NCBI RefSeq assembly: GCF_030704825.1
Contig: NZ_JAUYNX010000039.1
Location: 1 to 64,000 of the forward strand
Direction of reading: 5' to 3'
Origin: Brevundimonas sp.
GTDB lineage: Bacteria; Pseudomonadota; Alphaproteobacteria; Caulobacterales; Caulobacteraceae
DNA length: 64,000 nucleotides
Shown here piece by piece: positions 32,427 through 44,574 of this stretch (its first letter is position 1; every line of letters starts with the position of its first letter). The translations under genes and the position numbers were made by a program. A model generated the notes under the pieces. It worked only from the letters and a program-made list of their open reading frames with translations. It made no database searches and had not been told where the DNA came from.

Positions 32427-33314
32427 TCAATCCAGAGTCAGCGCTTCCGCCAGCAGTTTCGCCTCGGCCGCCCGGCTGGAGCCGGTGCGCCAGGCGACGA
32501 CGATCTCGCGGCGCGGCGCCCTGGCGGCGATGGGGCGGACCACCACGCCGGGCATGTCGGCCAGTCCGGCCCGCACCGCCATCTCGGGCAGGAAGCTGAC
32601 CCCCAGGCCCGCCGACACCATCTGCACCAGGGTGTGCAGGCTGGTCGCCGCGAAGACGTCGTCGCCCTTGGGCGGATCGATGTCGAAGGCGGCCAGCGCC
32701 TGGTCGCGCAGGCAGTGGCCGTCCTCCAGCAGGATGAGATCCTCGGCCCTCAGCGAGCCGGCCGGGATCGGGCCGGTTCCGGCCAGGGCGTGGCCGACCG
32801 GGGCGGCGGCCAGGATTTCGTCGTCGCCGATCCGGGCGTGATCCACGCCGTGCGAACTGTAAGGCAGGGCGATCACGGCCGCGTCCAGCTGACCCGCCTT
32901 CAGGCCCGCGATCAGGCGTGGCGTCAGGTCCTCGCGGATGAACAGCCGCAAGGCCGGCCATGCCAGTTTGATCCCCGGCAATTTGGCGGGCAGCAAAAAG
33001 GGGGCCACCGTGGGGATGACGCCCAGCCGGAACCGGCCCGACAGGGGCTTGCCCGCGTTCCTGGCCGCCTCGACCAGATCCTCGGTGCGGGTCAGCACGT
33101 CCTCGGCCCGCTTGACCGCTTCTGCTCCGACGGCAGTGAGCTGGACGTTGCCGCGCGTGCGCTCGACCACCGGCGCGCCGAGGATCTTCTCCAGCTCCTG
33201 CACCCCGGCCGACAGGGCCGGCTGGCTGACGTGGGCGGCCTCGGCCGCGCGGCTGAACGAGGCGTGTTCGGCCAGGAGCTTGAGGTACTGGAGCTGTCGC
33301 AGGGTCGGGAGCAT
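32427..33314 (-). CDS. oxyR: OxyR-type LysR-family hydrogen-peroxide regulator with one cysteine
   Basis: A 295-residue LysR protein from the ATG at 33314. The HTH occupies residues ~4-62 (LRQLQYLKLLAEHASFSRAA). The regulatory domain has the OxyR signature LILLEDGHCLRDQAL, with C201 at the position of E. coli Cys199. The resolving Cys208 position is phenylalanine (F210), and C201 is the only cysteine in the protein. The gene lies directly downstream of katG on the same strand (64-bp gap), which supports an OxyR role in peroxide defence. Residues are taken from the codons at about 32690-32740. Confidence 0.92.
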   Translation of the reverse strand: MLPTLRQLQYLKLLAEHASFSRAAEAAHVSQPALSAGVQELEKILGAPVVERTRGNVQLTAVGAEAVKRAEDVLTRTEDLVEAARNAGKPLSGRFRLGVIPTVAPFLLPAKLPGIKLAWPALRLFIREDLTPRLIAGLKAGQLDAAVIALPYSSHGVDHARIGDDEILAAAPVGHALAGTGPIPAGSLRAEDLILLEDGHCLRDQALAAFDIDPPKGDDVFAATSLHTLVQMVSAGLGVSFLPEMAVRAGLADMPGVVVRPIAARAPRREIVVAWRTGSSRAAEAKLLAEALTLD

Positions 33315-33378
33315 GCGACCGACATAGGCGGTCGCTATGCCGGGCGCCATGGTTATCGACCTGCCCTATGCGGCGCTG

Positions 33379-35720
<2,342 letters not shown>

Positions 35721-35735
35721 GAGAGCCAGGGCGGA

Positions 35736-36539
35736 TCAGGCGCCTCCTGTTCGATCAAGATAGGCGACGAAGGCGATGCCGCCCGCATTGTTCGGGTCTG
35801 AGGTGAAGGCCGAACTGATGGTCCTCAATCCCAGCTGTTCGATCGAGGCGCTCAGTTCGCCGGACTGGATGGCGATTAGCACGGCGCTGACGTCGTCGCT
35901 GGTCACGTCCGCGCGGGTCCGGCCCACGACCTCGCACAGGGTCGCGCCGCAGTTGACCGACAGGGCCTCCAGCGAACGGGCCGCCACCGGCAGGCGTCCA
36001 TACCGCTCGCGAATGCCCGACTCGCTACGCACGGCCCAGGGCTCATCGCGGCGCTCGGCGCGGAGCCGCTCGCGAAGCTGCGAGGGGCTGGGACTGGACG
36101 ACAGCCGGGCGAGGACTTCGGCGTCCGGTCCCGACCGGTCGGGCGCGGCCTCCTGGGATCGGTCAGCGAGCTGGGGCCCCAAGGCAAGGGCGACGGCGGC
36201 GGCGAGGGCGGCGCTGGCGATCATGACGTTTCTCCGGCTGTTCCAGCGCCCCTTCGGCGCCGGCTCCCCCGAACGAAAGGCCGGCTCGTCCCCCGGGGCC
36301 AGCCCTGAAAACTCGTCACGATTTTCCTGGGCCAGACGCCGCGCCAGCTCGCGGCTGGACCCCGCGCCCGTCCTGCGCCGCGCGCCGCGCAGACGCTCGT
36401 TCACGGCCGCGACCGACAGCCCGAGGCTGGTGGCGATGGTCTTGGCGGTATGCCCCCGGGCGAGCAGGATCAGCACCTCGCGTTCGCCCGCGGTCAGGCG
36501 GTCGAGGGGACTGGGGTCTTCGGCGCTCCGGTCTTTCAT
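35736..36539 (-). CDS. Membrane-tethered LuxR-type HTH protein, unknown signal
   Basis: A 267-residue one-component regulator. Residues ~12-70 are a LuxR/GerE-type HTH (RLTAGEREVLILLARGHTAK, then SLGLSVAAVNERLRGARRR), here at the N-terminus. A ~30-residue linker leads to one membrane helix (104-123), and a ~140-residue C-terminal part would be periplasmic. That part has two cysteines five residues apart (C197 and C202, VNCGATLCEVV), which could form a redox disulfide. The layout resembles ToxR/CadC but with a LuxR-type HTH. It lies just upstream of katG, same strand, with the OxyR-like site between. I do not recognise a named family for the C-terminal domain. Confidence 0.8.
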   Translation of the reverse strand: MKDRSAEDPSPLDRLTAGEREVLILLARGHTAKTIATSLGLSVAAVNERLRGARRRTGAGSSRELARRLAQENRDEFSGLAPGDEPAFRSGEPAPKGRWNSRRNVMIASAALAAAVALALGPQLADRSQEAAPDRSGPDAEVLARLSSSPSPSQLRERLRAERRDEPWAVRSESGIRERYGRLPVAARSLEALSVNCGATLCEVVGRTRADVTSDDVSAVLIAIQSGELSASIEQLGLRTISSAFTSDPNNAGGIAFVAYLDRTGGA

Positions 36540-36650
36540 GCGGACTTCGTCAGCTGTCGAAGCCGGCAGCCTGCACCGCCAGATTCAGCCGGACAACCGC
36601 CGGACGCCCGCCGAAGCGCACAAGAAAATCGTGTCGCGGGCCCGGCGCGC

Positions 36651-37034
36651 CTACACTACCGCCCCCTGCTCCATCATGAAGGCGTTCAGCTTGTTGCCGT
36701 CGGGATCGCGGAAATAGGCGGCGTAGAAAGTCTCTCCGCGTGGTCCGGGCGGCCCCTCGCAGGTCCCGCCATGGGCCAGGGCGATGTCGTACAGCCGATG
36801 GATCTGCTCGCGCGACGACGCCTCCAGCGCCACCATCACCCCGTTGCCGACGCTGGCCGCCTGACCGTCGAACGGCCTGGTCAGGCCGATGCCCGGCGAC
36901 CCGCCTGGCGCGCCCCAGGCGATCGCCCCCGGCCACTCCATCATTCGTCCCGTCCCCAACTCCGCGGCGATGGCGTCATAGAATTTCGCCCCCCGCTCAA
37001 GATCATTGGTGCCCAGCGTCACATAGCCGATCAT
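36651..37034 (-). CDS. VOC-superfamily glyoxalase-like protein
   Basis: A 127-residue VOC protein from the ATG at 37034 (MIGYVTLGTNDLERGAKFYD). The second module ends with YFRDPDGNKLNAF, the usual FxDPDGN hallmark. The first metal-ligand position (MIGYV) has no histidine, so metal binding may be altered relative to glyoxalase I. Function unknown. It follows the EcsC-family gene by 51 bp on the same strand. Confidence 0.88.
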   Translation of the reverse strand: MIGYVTLGTNDLERGAKFYDAIAAELGTGRMMEWPGAIAWGAPGGSPGIGLTRPFDGQAASVGNGVMVALEASSREQIHRLYDIALAHGGTCEGPPGPRGETFYAAYFRDPDGNKLNAFMMEQGAVV

Positions 37035-37085
37035 GTCGAAACCCTTCCTCAGACGCCTCACCTGAACACGAACAAAGCAGGAACG

Positions 37086-38967
<1,882 letters not shown>

Positions 38968-39014
38968 GCAAAATCCCTCTCCCCCGTCGACGCAACCGAC
39001 AGGGAAGACGATCC

Positions 39015-39041
39015 GGCCCCGGAGCAATCCGGGGCCTTTTT
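39015..39041 (+). terminator. Rho-independent terminator of mdh
   Basis: GGCCCCGG (39015-39022) and CCGGGGCC (39029-39036) form a perfect 8-bp stem with a 6-nt loop, followed by five Ts. It starts 48 nt after the mdh stop. Confidence 0.9.
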
Positions 39042-39045
39042 CGTG

Positions 39046-39573
39046 TCAGTTGGCCGGGGGAGCCGCCGCCGGCGCCGCCGTGACCAGGCCCTGCGCGAAC
39101 GTCCGCAGCATCTGCAGCCAGATCACCGTGGGCTCGCGCAGCTGCTCGGGCCCGGCGCTGGTGAGCACGACATCGTACTGGACCACGGCGTTCGCCTCGC
39201 CGCCGGCCGCCGCCGCAGGGACGAAGAAGGCCTTCAGATAGCGGTTGTCGCGGTTCCAGGCGTTGATCTGGTCGACGGTGATCGGGCCGGAGAAGATGGC
39301 GCTGTACTGGACGTCGTCGCACAGGGTCGGGCCGCAGGCGTAGAAGGTCAGGTTCCACGGCAGGGGTTGGTCCGCGACGTGCAGGCTGGTCAGGCCCTCC
39401 CGCACCGTCGGTTCGCCGACAGAACCGCCCAGGCCGGTCAGCCAGGTGCGCGCCTCCTGGACCGAGACGCCGTTGGTCGAGACCGCGGCCGGCGGCGGGG
39501 TCTGGGCGAGAGCGACACCGGGAGCCGCGGCCCCGAGGGTCAGGACGGCGAGCAGGACGGACAGGCGGCGCAT
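39046..39573 (-). CDS. Exported YbjN-domain-like protein
   Basis: A 175-residue protein with a signal peptide (MRRLSVLLAVLTLGAAAPGV, ending near ALAQ). The mature part matches the YbjN/sensory transduction regulator fold: LTSLHVADQPLPWNLTFYAC, DDVQYSAIF, and INAWNRDNRYLKAFF, with two cysteines (YACGPTLCDD). Periplasmic YbjN-like proteins are common in Caulobacterales; function unknown. The C-terminus is Ala/Pro-rich. Confidence 0.82.
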   Translation of the reverse strand: MRRLSVLLAVLTLGAAAPGVALAQTPPPAAVSTNGVSVQEARTWLTGLGGSVGEPTVREGLTSLHVADQPLPWNLTFYACGPTLCDDVQYSAIFSGPITVDQINAWNRDNRYLKAFFVPAAAAGGEANAVVQYDVVLTSAGPEQLREPTVIWLQMLRTFAQGLVTAAPAAAPPAN

Positions 39574-39634
39574 GGGAAATCTCCGGGACGGGCGACGTTA
39601 GTCGAGCGGGTCAAGCGGAATTGTGGCGACGATC

Positions 39635-40747
39635 CTATACCGTTCGCTCGCGCGCCAGCCAGTCCGCCCCGGCCATTTCATTGAGTCGCGACACCGTCCG
39701 CTCGAATTCGAACGCTCCCACGCCCCTGGGATACAGGGCCTCGGGCGCCGCTTCGGCCAGGGCCACCAGACGCGTGCCGGCTTCATAGAGGGCGTCGGTC
39801 AGGGTCACGAACCGCCGCGCCTCGTGGTGGTTGGCCGGGCCCAGCACCGGCACGTCCTCGATGAACAGGGTGTGGAACCGCCCGGCGATGGCCAGATAGT
39901 CCTGCGGCCCCAGCGCCGTGCCGCACAGCTGGCCGAAGGTCGCCCGCGCCAGGCCGCCGTCGGTGCGTTCGATCACCACGTCGCGGCCCGTCACCTTCAG
40001 ATGCGCCGGACATTCGGCCTGATCGCCCTTGAGGTCGGACCACAGGGCTTCGAACGCCGCCCGCGCGTCGGCATCGGCCGGCGTGAACCAGACCCGGTCG
40101 CCCATCAGCCGGTCCAGCCGCCAGTCGCGCGCGCCCGAGACGCTGACGACCACGCATTTCCGTTCGATCAGGTCTATGAAAGGGACGAACAATTCGCGGT
40201 TGATCCCGTTCAGATACAACTGGTCCGGGGCCCGGTTCGAGGTCACCGCCAGCACCACATTCTGTTCGAACAGGGCCTCGAACAACCGGCCCAGGATCAG
40301 GGCGTCGGCGATGTCGGTGACCTGCAGCTCGTCGAAGCACAGCAGCCGCGCCTCGGACGCGATCAACTCGGCCACGGGCTTGATGGGGTCGTCGCCCTTC
40401 CATTGTCCGAACACCCGCTTGCGCATGTCGACGTCGCCCGTGCGCCACTGCCGGATCAGGCCGTGGACGCGGGCCATGAAAGCGTGGAAATGGGCCCGGG
40501 TCTTCCGCGGTTCGGGCGCGCAGGCGAAAAACAGGTCCATCAGGATGGACTTTCCGCGCCCCGGCGGCCCCCACAGATAGACGCCCCGGACTTCCGCCTG
40601 GCCGAAAAGCCCGCCCAGCGGGGCCTTCCTGCGCAGATCCTTCTCCAGTCGCGACAGGGCTTCGACCACCGGAATCTGCGACGGATCGGGCGTCAGCCGA
40701 CCGTCGGCCAAACGACGGTCATAAGCGGTGCGTATGCGTGAGGGCAT
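39635..40747 (-). CDS. zapE: Cell division protein ZapE / AFG1-like ATPase
   Basis: A 370-residue AAA-type ATPase. Walker A is LWGPPGRGKS, Walker B LLCFDELQVTDIADA, sensor segment AVTSNRAPDQLY, and the family signature HFHAFMARVH lies between. In E. coli ZapE acts on the FtsZ ring under stress; the mitochondrial AFG1 homologue works with membrane proteases. The start at 40747 (MPSRIRTAYDRRL) is chosen over an upstream in-frame ATG because the family begins here. It converges toward mdh, as its neighbour, and is divergent from asd. Confidence 0.95.
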   Translation of the reverse strand: MPSRIRTAYDRRLADGRLTPDPSQIPVVEALSRLEKDLRRKAPLGGLFGQAEVRGVYLWGPPGRGKSILMDLFFACAPEPRKTRAHFHAFMARVHGLIRQWRTGDVDMRKRVFGQWKGDDPIKPVAELIASEARLLCFDELQVTDIADALILGRLFEALFEQNVVLAVTSNRAPDQLYLNGINRELFVPFIDLIERKCVVVSVSGARDWRLDRLMGDRVWFTPADADARAAFEALWSDLKGDQAECPAHLKVTGRDVVIERTDGGLARATFGQLCGTALGPQDYLAIAGRFHTLFIEDVPVLGPANHHEARRFVTLTDALYEAGTRLVALAEAAPEALYPRGVGAFEFERTVSRLNEMAGADWLARERTV

Positions 40748-40834
40748 CGTTCTCGGGCTTAGCGGCGCCCGCGACCGCTGAAAAGCGATTGCTTCGCGCC
40801 CGCGAAAGCCCACATAGGCAAACCATCACAATCT

Positions 40835-40874
40835 GCGCTCAAGCAGCGAGCCGCCGCGCGGCGAGCGTTGGCGC
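40835..40874 (+). repeat. Dispersed leader hairpin, copy 5 (ahead of asd)
   Basis: Arms GCGCT (40835-40839) and GGCGC (40870-40874, with a T-G pair) enclose CTCAAG and an inner hairpin GCCGC-CGC-GCGGC (40850-40862). The inner stem differs from copies 2 and 7 (GCGAC/GTCGC) at both sides of the stem. It ends 19 nt before the asd ATG, next to the ribosome-binding site GAAGGA. Confidence 0.7.
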
Positions 40875-40893
40875 GTCCGAAGGACACACCAGA

Positions 40894-41940
40894 ATGGGCT
40901 ATCGCGTCGCCGTCGTAGGCGCCACCGGCAACGTCGGCCGGGAAATGCTGAACATCCTCGAGGAGCTCAACTTCCCCGTCGAGACCATGCACGCCGTCGC
41001 CTCGCGCAAGTCCAAGGGCGTCGAGGTGTCGTGGGGCGACAAGACGATCAAATGCGAGGACATCGAACTGTTCGATTTCTCGACCGTCGACCTGGTGCTG
41101 ATGAGCGCGGGCGGCGACGCCTCGCGCGCCTGGTCCGAGAAGATCGGCAAGGCCGGCCCCATCGTCATCGACAATTCGTCCGCCTTCCGCATGGACCCGG
41201 ACGTGCCGCTGATCGTGCCCGAGGTGAACCCGGACGCCATCAAGCTGGCGACGAAGAAGAACATCATCGCCAACCCCAACTGCTCGACCGCCCAGCTGGT
41301 CGTGGCCCTCAAGCCCCTGCATGACGCGGCGAAGATCAAGCGCGCCGTGGTCTCGACCTATCAATCGGTCTCGGGCGCCGGCAAGGCGGGCATGGACGAG
41401 CTGTGGAACCAGACCAAGGCCATCTATGGCCTCGGCGACGCGCGGCCCAAGCTGTTCCCCAAGCAGATCGCCTTCAACGTCATCCCCTTCATCGGGTCCT
41501 TCCTCGACGACGGCTACACCGACGAGGAAGCCAAGATGTGGAAGGAGACGCACAAGATCCTCGATCCCGACATCAGGCTGACGGTCACCTGCGTGCGCGT
41601 GCCGGTCTTCGTCGGCCATTCGGAATCCGTGACCCTCGAGTTCGACCGTCCCATCTCGCCCGACGAGGCCCGCGCCATCCTGCGCGACGCCCCCGGCGTC
41701 ATGGTCATCGATAAGCAGGAGCACGACGGCTACATCACCCCCGTCGACGCCGCCGGCGAACACGCCGTCTACGTCAGCCGCATCCGCAAGGACCCCACCG
41801 TCGAGAACGGCCTGTCGCTGTGGGTCGTCTCCGACAACCTGCGCAAGGGCGCGGCCCTGAACGCCGTCCAGATCGCCCAGCTGCTGGACGAGACGGGCAT
41901 GATCAGGCCGGCCTCGGGATATCGCTCGATCACCGTCTGA
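40894..41940 (+). CDS. asd: Aspartate-semialdehyde dehydrogenase
   Basis: A 348-residue NADPH-dependent enzyme reducing aspartyl phosphate to aspartate semialdehyde, the branch to lysine/diaminopimelate, threonine and methionine. The N-terminus VAVVGATGNVGREML is the cofactor fold, the catalytic cysteine lies in NPNCSTAQLV and the catalytic histidine in VPVFVGHSE. SGAGKAGMDEL supplies substrate-binding residues. Its leader carries hairpin copy 5. A composite REP element follows at 41950. Confidence 0.97.
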   Translation: MGYRVAVVGATGNVGREMLNILEELNFPVETMHAVASRKSKGVEVSWGDKTIKCEDIELFDFSTVDLVLMSAGGDASRAWSEKIGKAGPIVIDNSSAFRMDPDVPLIVPEVNPDAIKLATKKNIIANPNCSTAQLVVALKPLHDAAKIKRAVVSTYQSVSGAGKAGMDELWNQTKAIYGLGDARPKLFPKQIAFNVIPFIGSFLDDGYTDEEAKMWKETHKILDPDIRLTVTCVRVPVFVGHSESVTLEFDRPISPDEARAILRDAPGVMVIDKQEHDGYITPVDAAGEHAVYVSRIRKDPTVENGLSLWVVSDNLRKGAALNAVQIAQLLDETGMIRPASGYRSITV

Positions 41941-41949
41941 CACTCACAA

Positions 41950-42084
41950 CCGTCACCCTCGGGCTTGACCCGAGGGCCGGACGAGCCGCCGTTCGGTCCG
42001 GGAGGCGGTCCTCGTTCGCGGGGCCGTCCCTGACACCTCGCCAGCCCCACCTCTGATCCTCGGGTCAAGCCCGAGGATGACGGA
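41950..42084. repeat. Composite REP-like element, copy 1
   Basis: Two palindromes: CCCTCGGG-CTTGA-CCCGAGGG (41956-41976) and ATCCTCGGG-TCAAG-CCCGAGGAT (42056-42078), with left ends exactly 100 bp apart. CTTGA and TCAAG loops are reverse complements, so the two hairpins are in opposite orientation. It fills the gap between asd and rarD and may stabilise or end asd mRNA. Confidence 0.75.
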
Positions 42085-42093
42085 CGAAAAAGT

Positions 42094-43014
42094 ATGACCG
42101 CCGCGTCCGCCCCCCGCGCCGCCCTGCTGTCGGCCTTCGGCTGCTACGTCATGTGGGGCTTCATGCCCCTGCTGTTCATGGGCCAGCACGACGTCGGCTT
42201 CGACGCGCTGGAGATCCTCGCCCACCGGGCCCTCTGGGCCGTGGCGTTCGCGGGCCTGCTGGTCCTGCTGGCGGGCCAGGGCGGTCAGGTCCGCTCGGCC
42301 CTGACGAACCCCCGGACCCTCGGCTGGCTGACGGCCTCGACCCTGCTGATCGCGGTCAACTGGGGCGTCTATGTCTGGGCCACCACCCATGAGGCGACGC
42401 TCGAAGCCAGCCTCGGCTACTACATCAACCCCCTGCTCAACATGGTCGTGGGCCTGTGGCTGTTTCGCGAGAGGATCGACCGTTGGGGCTGGATCGCCAT
42501 CGGCCTGGCCGCCGTCGGCGTACTGTTCCAGGCCCTGGCCCTCGGTCGCCCGCCATGGATATCCCTGATCCTCGCCTTCAGCTTCGCCAGCTATGGCGTG
42601 ATCCGAAAGCGCGTCCCCATCGACGCCCAGGCCGGCCTGCTGGTCGAATGCCTGCTGCTGGTCCCGTTCGGCCTCGGCTGGGTATTGTGGCTGCAGCACA
42701 CCGGGGCCGGCGTCGCCTTCGACAGCCCCGTCAACACGGTGTGGGCCATCGCCAACGGGCCCGCCACCGTCCTGCCCCTGGCCCTGTTCGCCTGGTCGGC
42801 CCGGCGCCTGCCCCTGTCGACCATCGGCTTCATCCAGTTCCTCGCCCCGACGCTCCAGTTCGCCGTCGGCGTCTGGGCCGGCGAGGCCCTGACGCCCCTG
42901 CGCGTGATCAGCTTCGCCTTCATCTGGGGCGGCGCCGGCGTCTTCGCGACGGCGGCCTGGTTCCGCCATCGGGCGGCGCGCGAGGCCTTGAAGCGGGCGG
43001 CTGAACCGGCCTAG
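42094..43014 (+). CDS. rarD: EamA-family transporter RarD
   Basis: A 306-residue inner-membrane protein with about ten helices in two EamA repeats. Diagnostic RarD residues are present: YVMWGFMPLLF near the start, EILAHRALWA, NWGVYVWATTHE and LGYYINPLLNMVVG. The substrate is unknown; RarD homologues have been linked to chloramphenicol resistance. It begins directly after a composite REP element and is followed 9 nt later by an MFS gene, probably in one transcript. Confidence 0.93.
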   Translation: MTAASAPRAALLSAFGCYVMWGFMPLLFMGQHDVGFDALEILAHRALWAVAFAGLLVLLAGQGGQVRSALTNPRTLGWLTASTLLIAVNWGVYVWATTHEATLEASLGYYINPLLNMVVGLWLFRERIDRWGWIAIGLAAVGVLFQALALGRPPWISLILAFSFASYGVIRKRVPIDAQAGLLVECLLLVPFGLGWVLWLQHTGAGVAFDSPVNTVWAIANGPATVLPLALFAWSARRLPLSTIGFIQFLAPTLQFAVGVWAGEALTPLRVISFAFIWGGAGVFATAAWFRHRAAREALKRAAEPA

Positions 43015-43023
43015 CGTCGGCGC

Positions 43024-44574
43024 ATGTCCGCCGCCCAACACGGCCCGTGCGACGCCGGGCAGGTCCGCTCCGCCGGTCCGCCGGGCCAGTCGCTCTCCGC
43101 CGCCCGCAAGCGCTGGGTTCTGGCCGCCACGGTTCTCGGCTCCAGCCTGACTTTCATCGACGGTTCGGCCCTGGGCGTGGCCCTGCCGGCGATCCAGAAC
43201 GACCTCGGCGCCGGTCCCGCCGCCGTCCAGTGGGTGTCCAACGCCTATCTGCTGACCCTCGGCGCCCTCGTCCTGATCGGCGGGGCGGCCGGCGACCGGT
43301 TCGGGCGGCGGCGTGTGTTTCTGATCGGCGTCGCCGTCTTCACCCTGGCTTCCATCGCCTGCGGTCTGGCCCCGAATGTGGAGCTGCTGATCGCCGGACG
43401 CGCCGTGCAGGGGATCGGCGCCGCCCTGCTGACTCCCGGCGCCCTGGCCGTCATCGGCGCGACCTTCCCGCCGGACGAGCGCGGCAAGGCCTTCGGAACC
43501 TGGGCCGGGGCGGGGGCCATCTTCGGCATGGTCGGGCCGCTGGTCGGCGGCTGGCTGGCCGATCAGGCCGACTGGCGCTTCATCTTCTGGATCAATGTCC
43601 CGCTGGCGATCCTGACCATCGTCGTCACGCTCAGGGCCGTGCCCGAGAGCCGCGACGAGACCGCCCGCGGTCTCGACTGGCCCGGCGCCGTGCTGGCCAT
43701 GACCGGCCTGGGCGCCCTGACCTGGAGCCTGACCGCCGCCCCGGACCTCGGCTGGCGCGATCCGGGGATCCTGGCCGGTCTGGCCGGCGGCGGCGTCCTG
43801 CTGGCCGCCTTCCTTTGGGCCGAAGCACGGGAAAAACACCCGATGATGCCCCTGGGCCTGTTCCGGTCGCCCGTGTTCAGCGGCATCAACCTGCTGACCC
43901 TGCTGCTCTATTTCGCGCTCAGCGGGGCGATGTTCTTCCTGCCCTACGACCTGATCCGGGTTCAGGGATTCAGCGCCACCATGGCCGGCGCCGCCATGCT
44001 GCCGTTCGCCGTGGTCATGGGCCTGTTCTCCGGTTTCGCGGGCCGGCTCGCCGACCGGTTCGGGGCGCGGCTGTCGCTCAGCGTCGGTCCGGTCCTCGCC
44101 GGCGTCGGCCTCGCCCTGCTGGCCCTGCCCGGCCCCGGCGCCGGCTATGTCGACGGACCGCTGGCCGGGATGACGATGATGGCCGTCGGCATGACCCTGG
44201 CCGTCGGCCCGCTGACGGCCGCGGTCATGGGCGCGGTCCCCCCCGGCCACACCGGCATAGCCTCGGGCGTCAACAACGCCGTGGCGCGCGTCGCCGGCCT
44301 GCTGGCCGTGGCCCTGCTGGGAGTTCTCCTGTCCGCCGTCTTCGTGGCCCGCGCCGGCGTCCCCGATGCGCGCGAACTCCTGGGCCAGGTCATGGCCGGG
44401 GCGGATCTCGAAGCCGCCGCAGCCGACGCCTTCCACGCAGCCTTCCGCGTCGTCATCCTGACCTGCGCGGCGCTGGCGGTTCTGGCGGGGATCATCGGCG
44501 GTCTGACGGCGCCGAAGCGGAGTCAGACCGCCCTCAGGCAGCGCAAGGCGCGGCAGGCCTACAAGGACTCGTAG
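43024..44574 (+). CDS. MFS drug transporter, DHA2 (EmrB/QacA) family
   Basis: A 516-residue major-facilitator protein with about 14 helices. The DHA2 signature LTFIDGSALGVALPAIQNDL opens helix 1, motif A is GDRFGRRRVFLIG, and motif C-like AGAIFGMVGPLVGGWLAD lies in helix 5. It would export hydrophobic compounds using the proton gradient; no dedicated regulator is adjacent. Its stop overlaps the end of the convergent serine-hydrolase gene by 16 bp. Confidence 0.92.
   Translation: MSAAQHGPCDAGQVRSAGPPGQSLSAARKRWVLAATVLGSSLTFIDGSALGVALPAIQNDLGAGPAAVQWVSNAYLLTLGALVLIGGAAGDRFGRRRVFLIGVAVFTLASIACGLAPNVELLIAGRAVQGIGAALLTPGALAVIGATFPPDERGKAFGTWAGAGAIFGMVGPLVGGWLADQADWRFIFWINVPLAILTIVVTLRAVPESRDETARGLDWPGAVLAMTGLGALTWSLTAAPDLGWRDPGILAGLAGGGVLLAAFLWAEAREKHPMMPLGLFRSPVFSGINLLTLLLYFALSGAMFFLPYDLIRVQGFSATMAGAAMLPFAVVMGLFSGFAGRLADRFGARLSLSVGPVLAGVGLALLALPGPGAGYVDGPLAGMTMMAVGMTLAVGPLTAAVMGAVPPGHTGIASGVNNAVARVAGLLAVALLGVLLSAVFVARAGVPDARELLGQVMAGADLEAAAADAFHAAFRVVILTCAALAVLAGIIGGLTAPKRSQTALRQRKARQAYKDS

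Noticed and set aside
29443..32841. Open frame of over 1100 codons opposite the M16 peptidase gene
   Set aside because: Antisense artefact; crosses a real gene boundary and has no recognisable domain.
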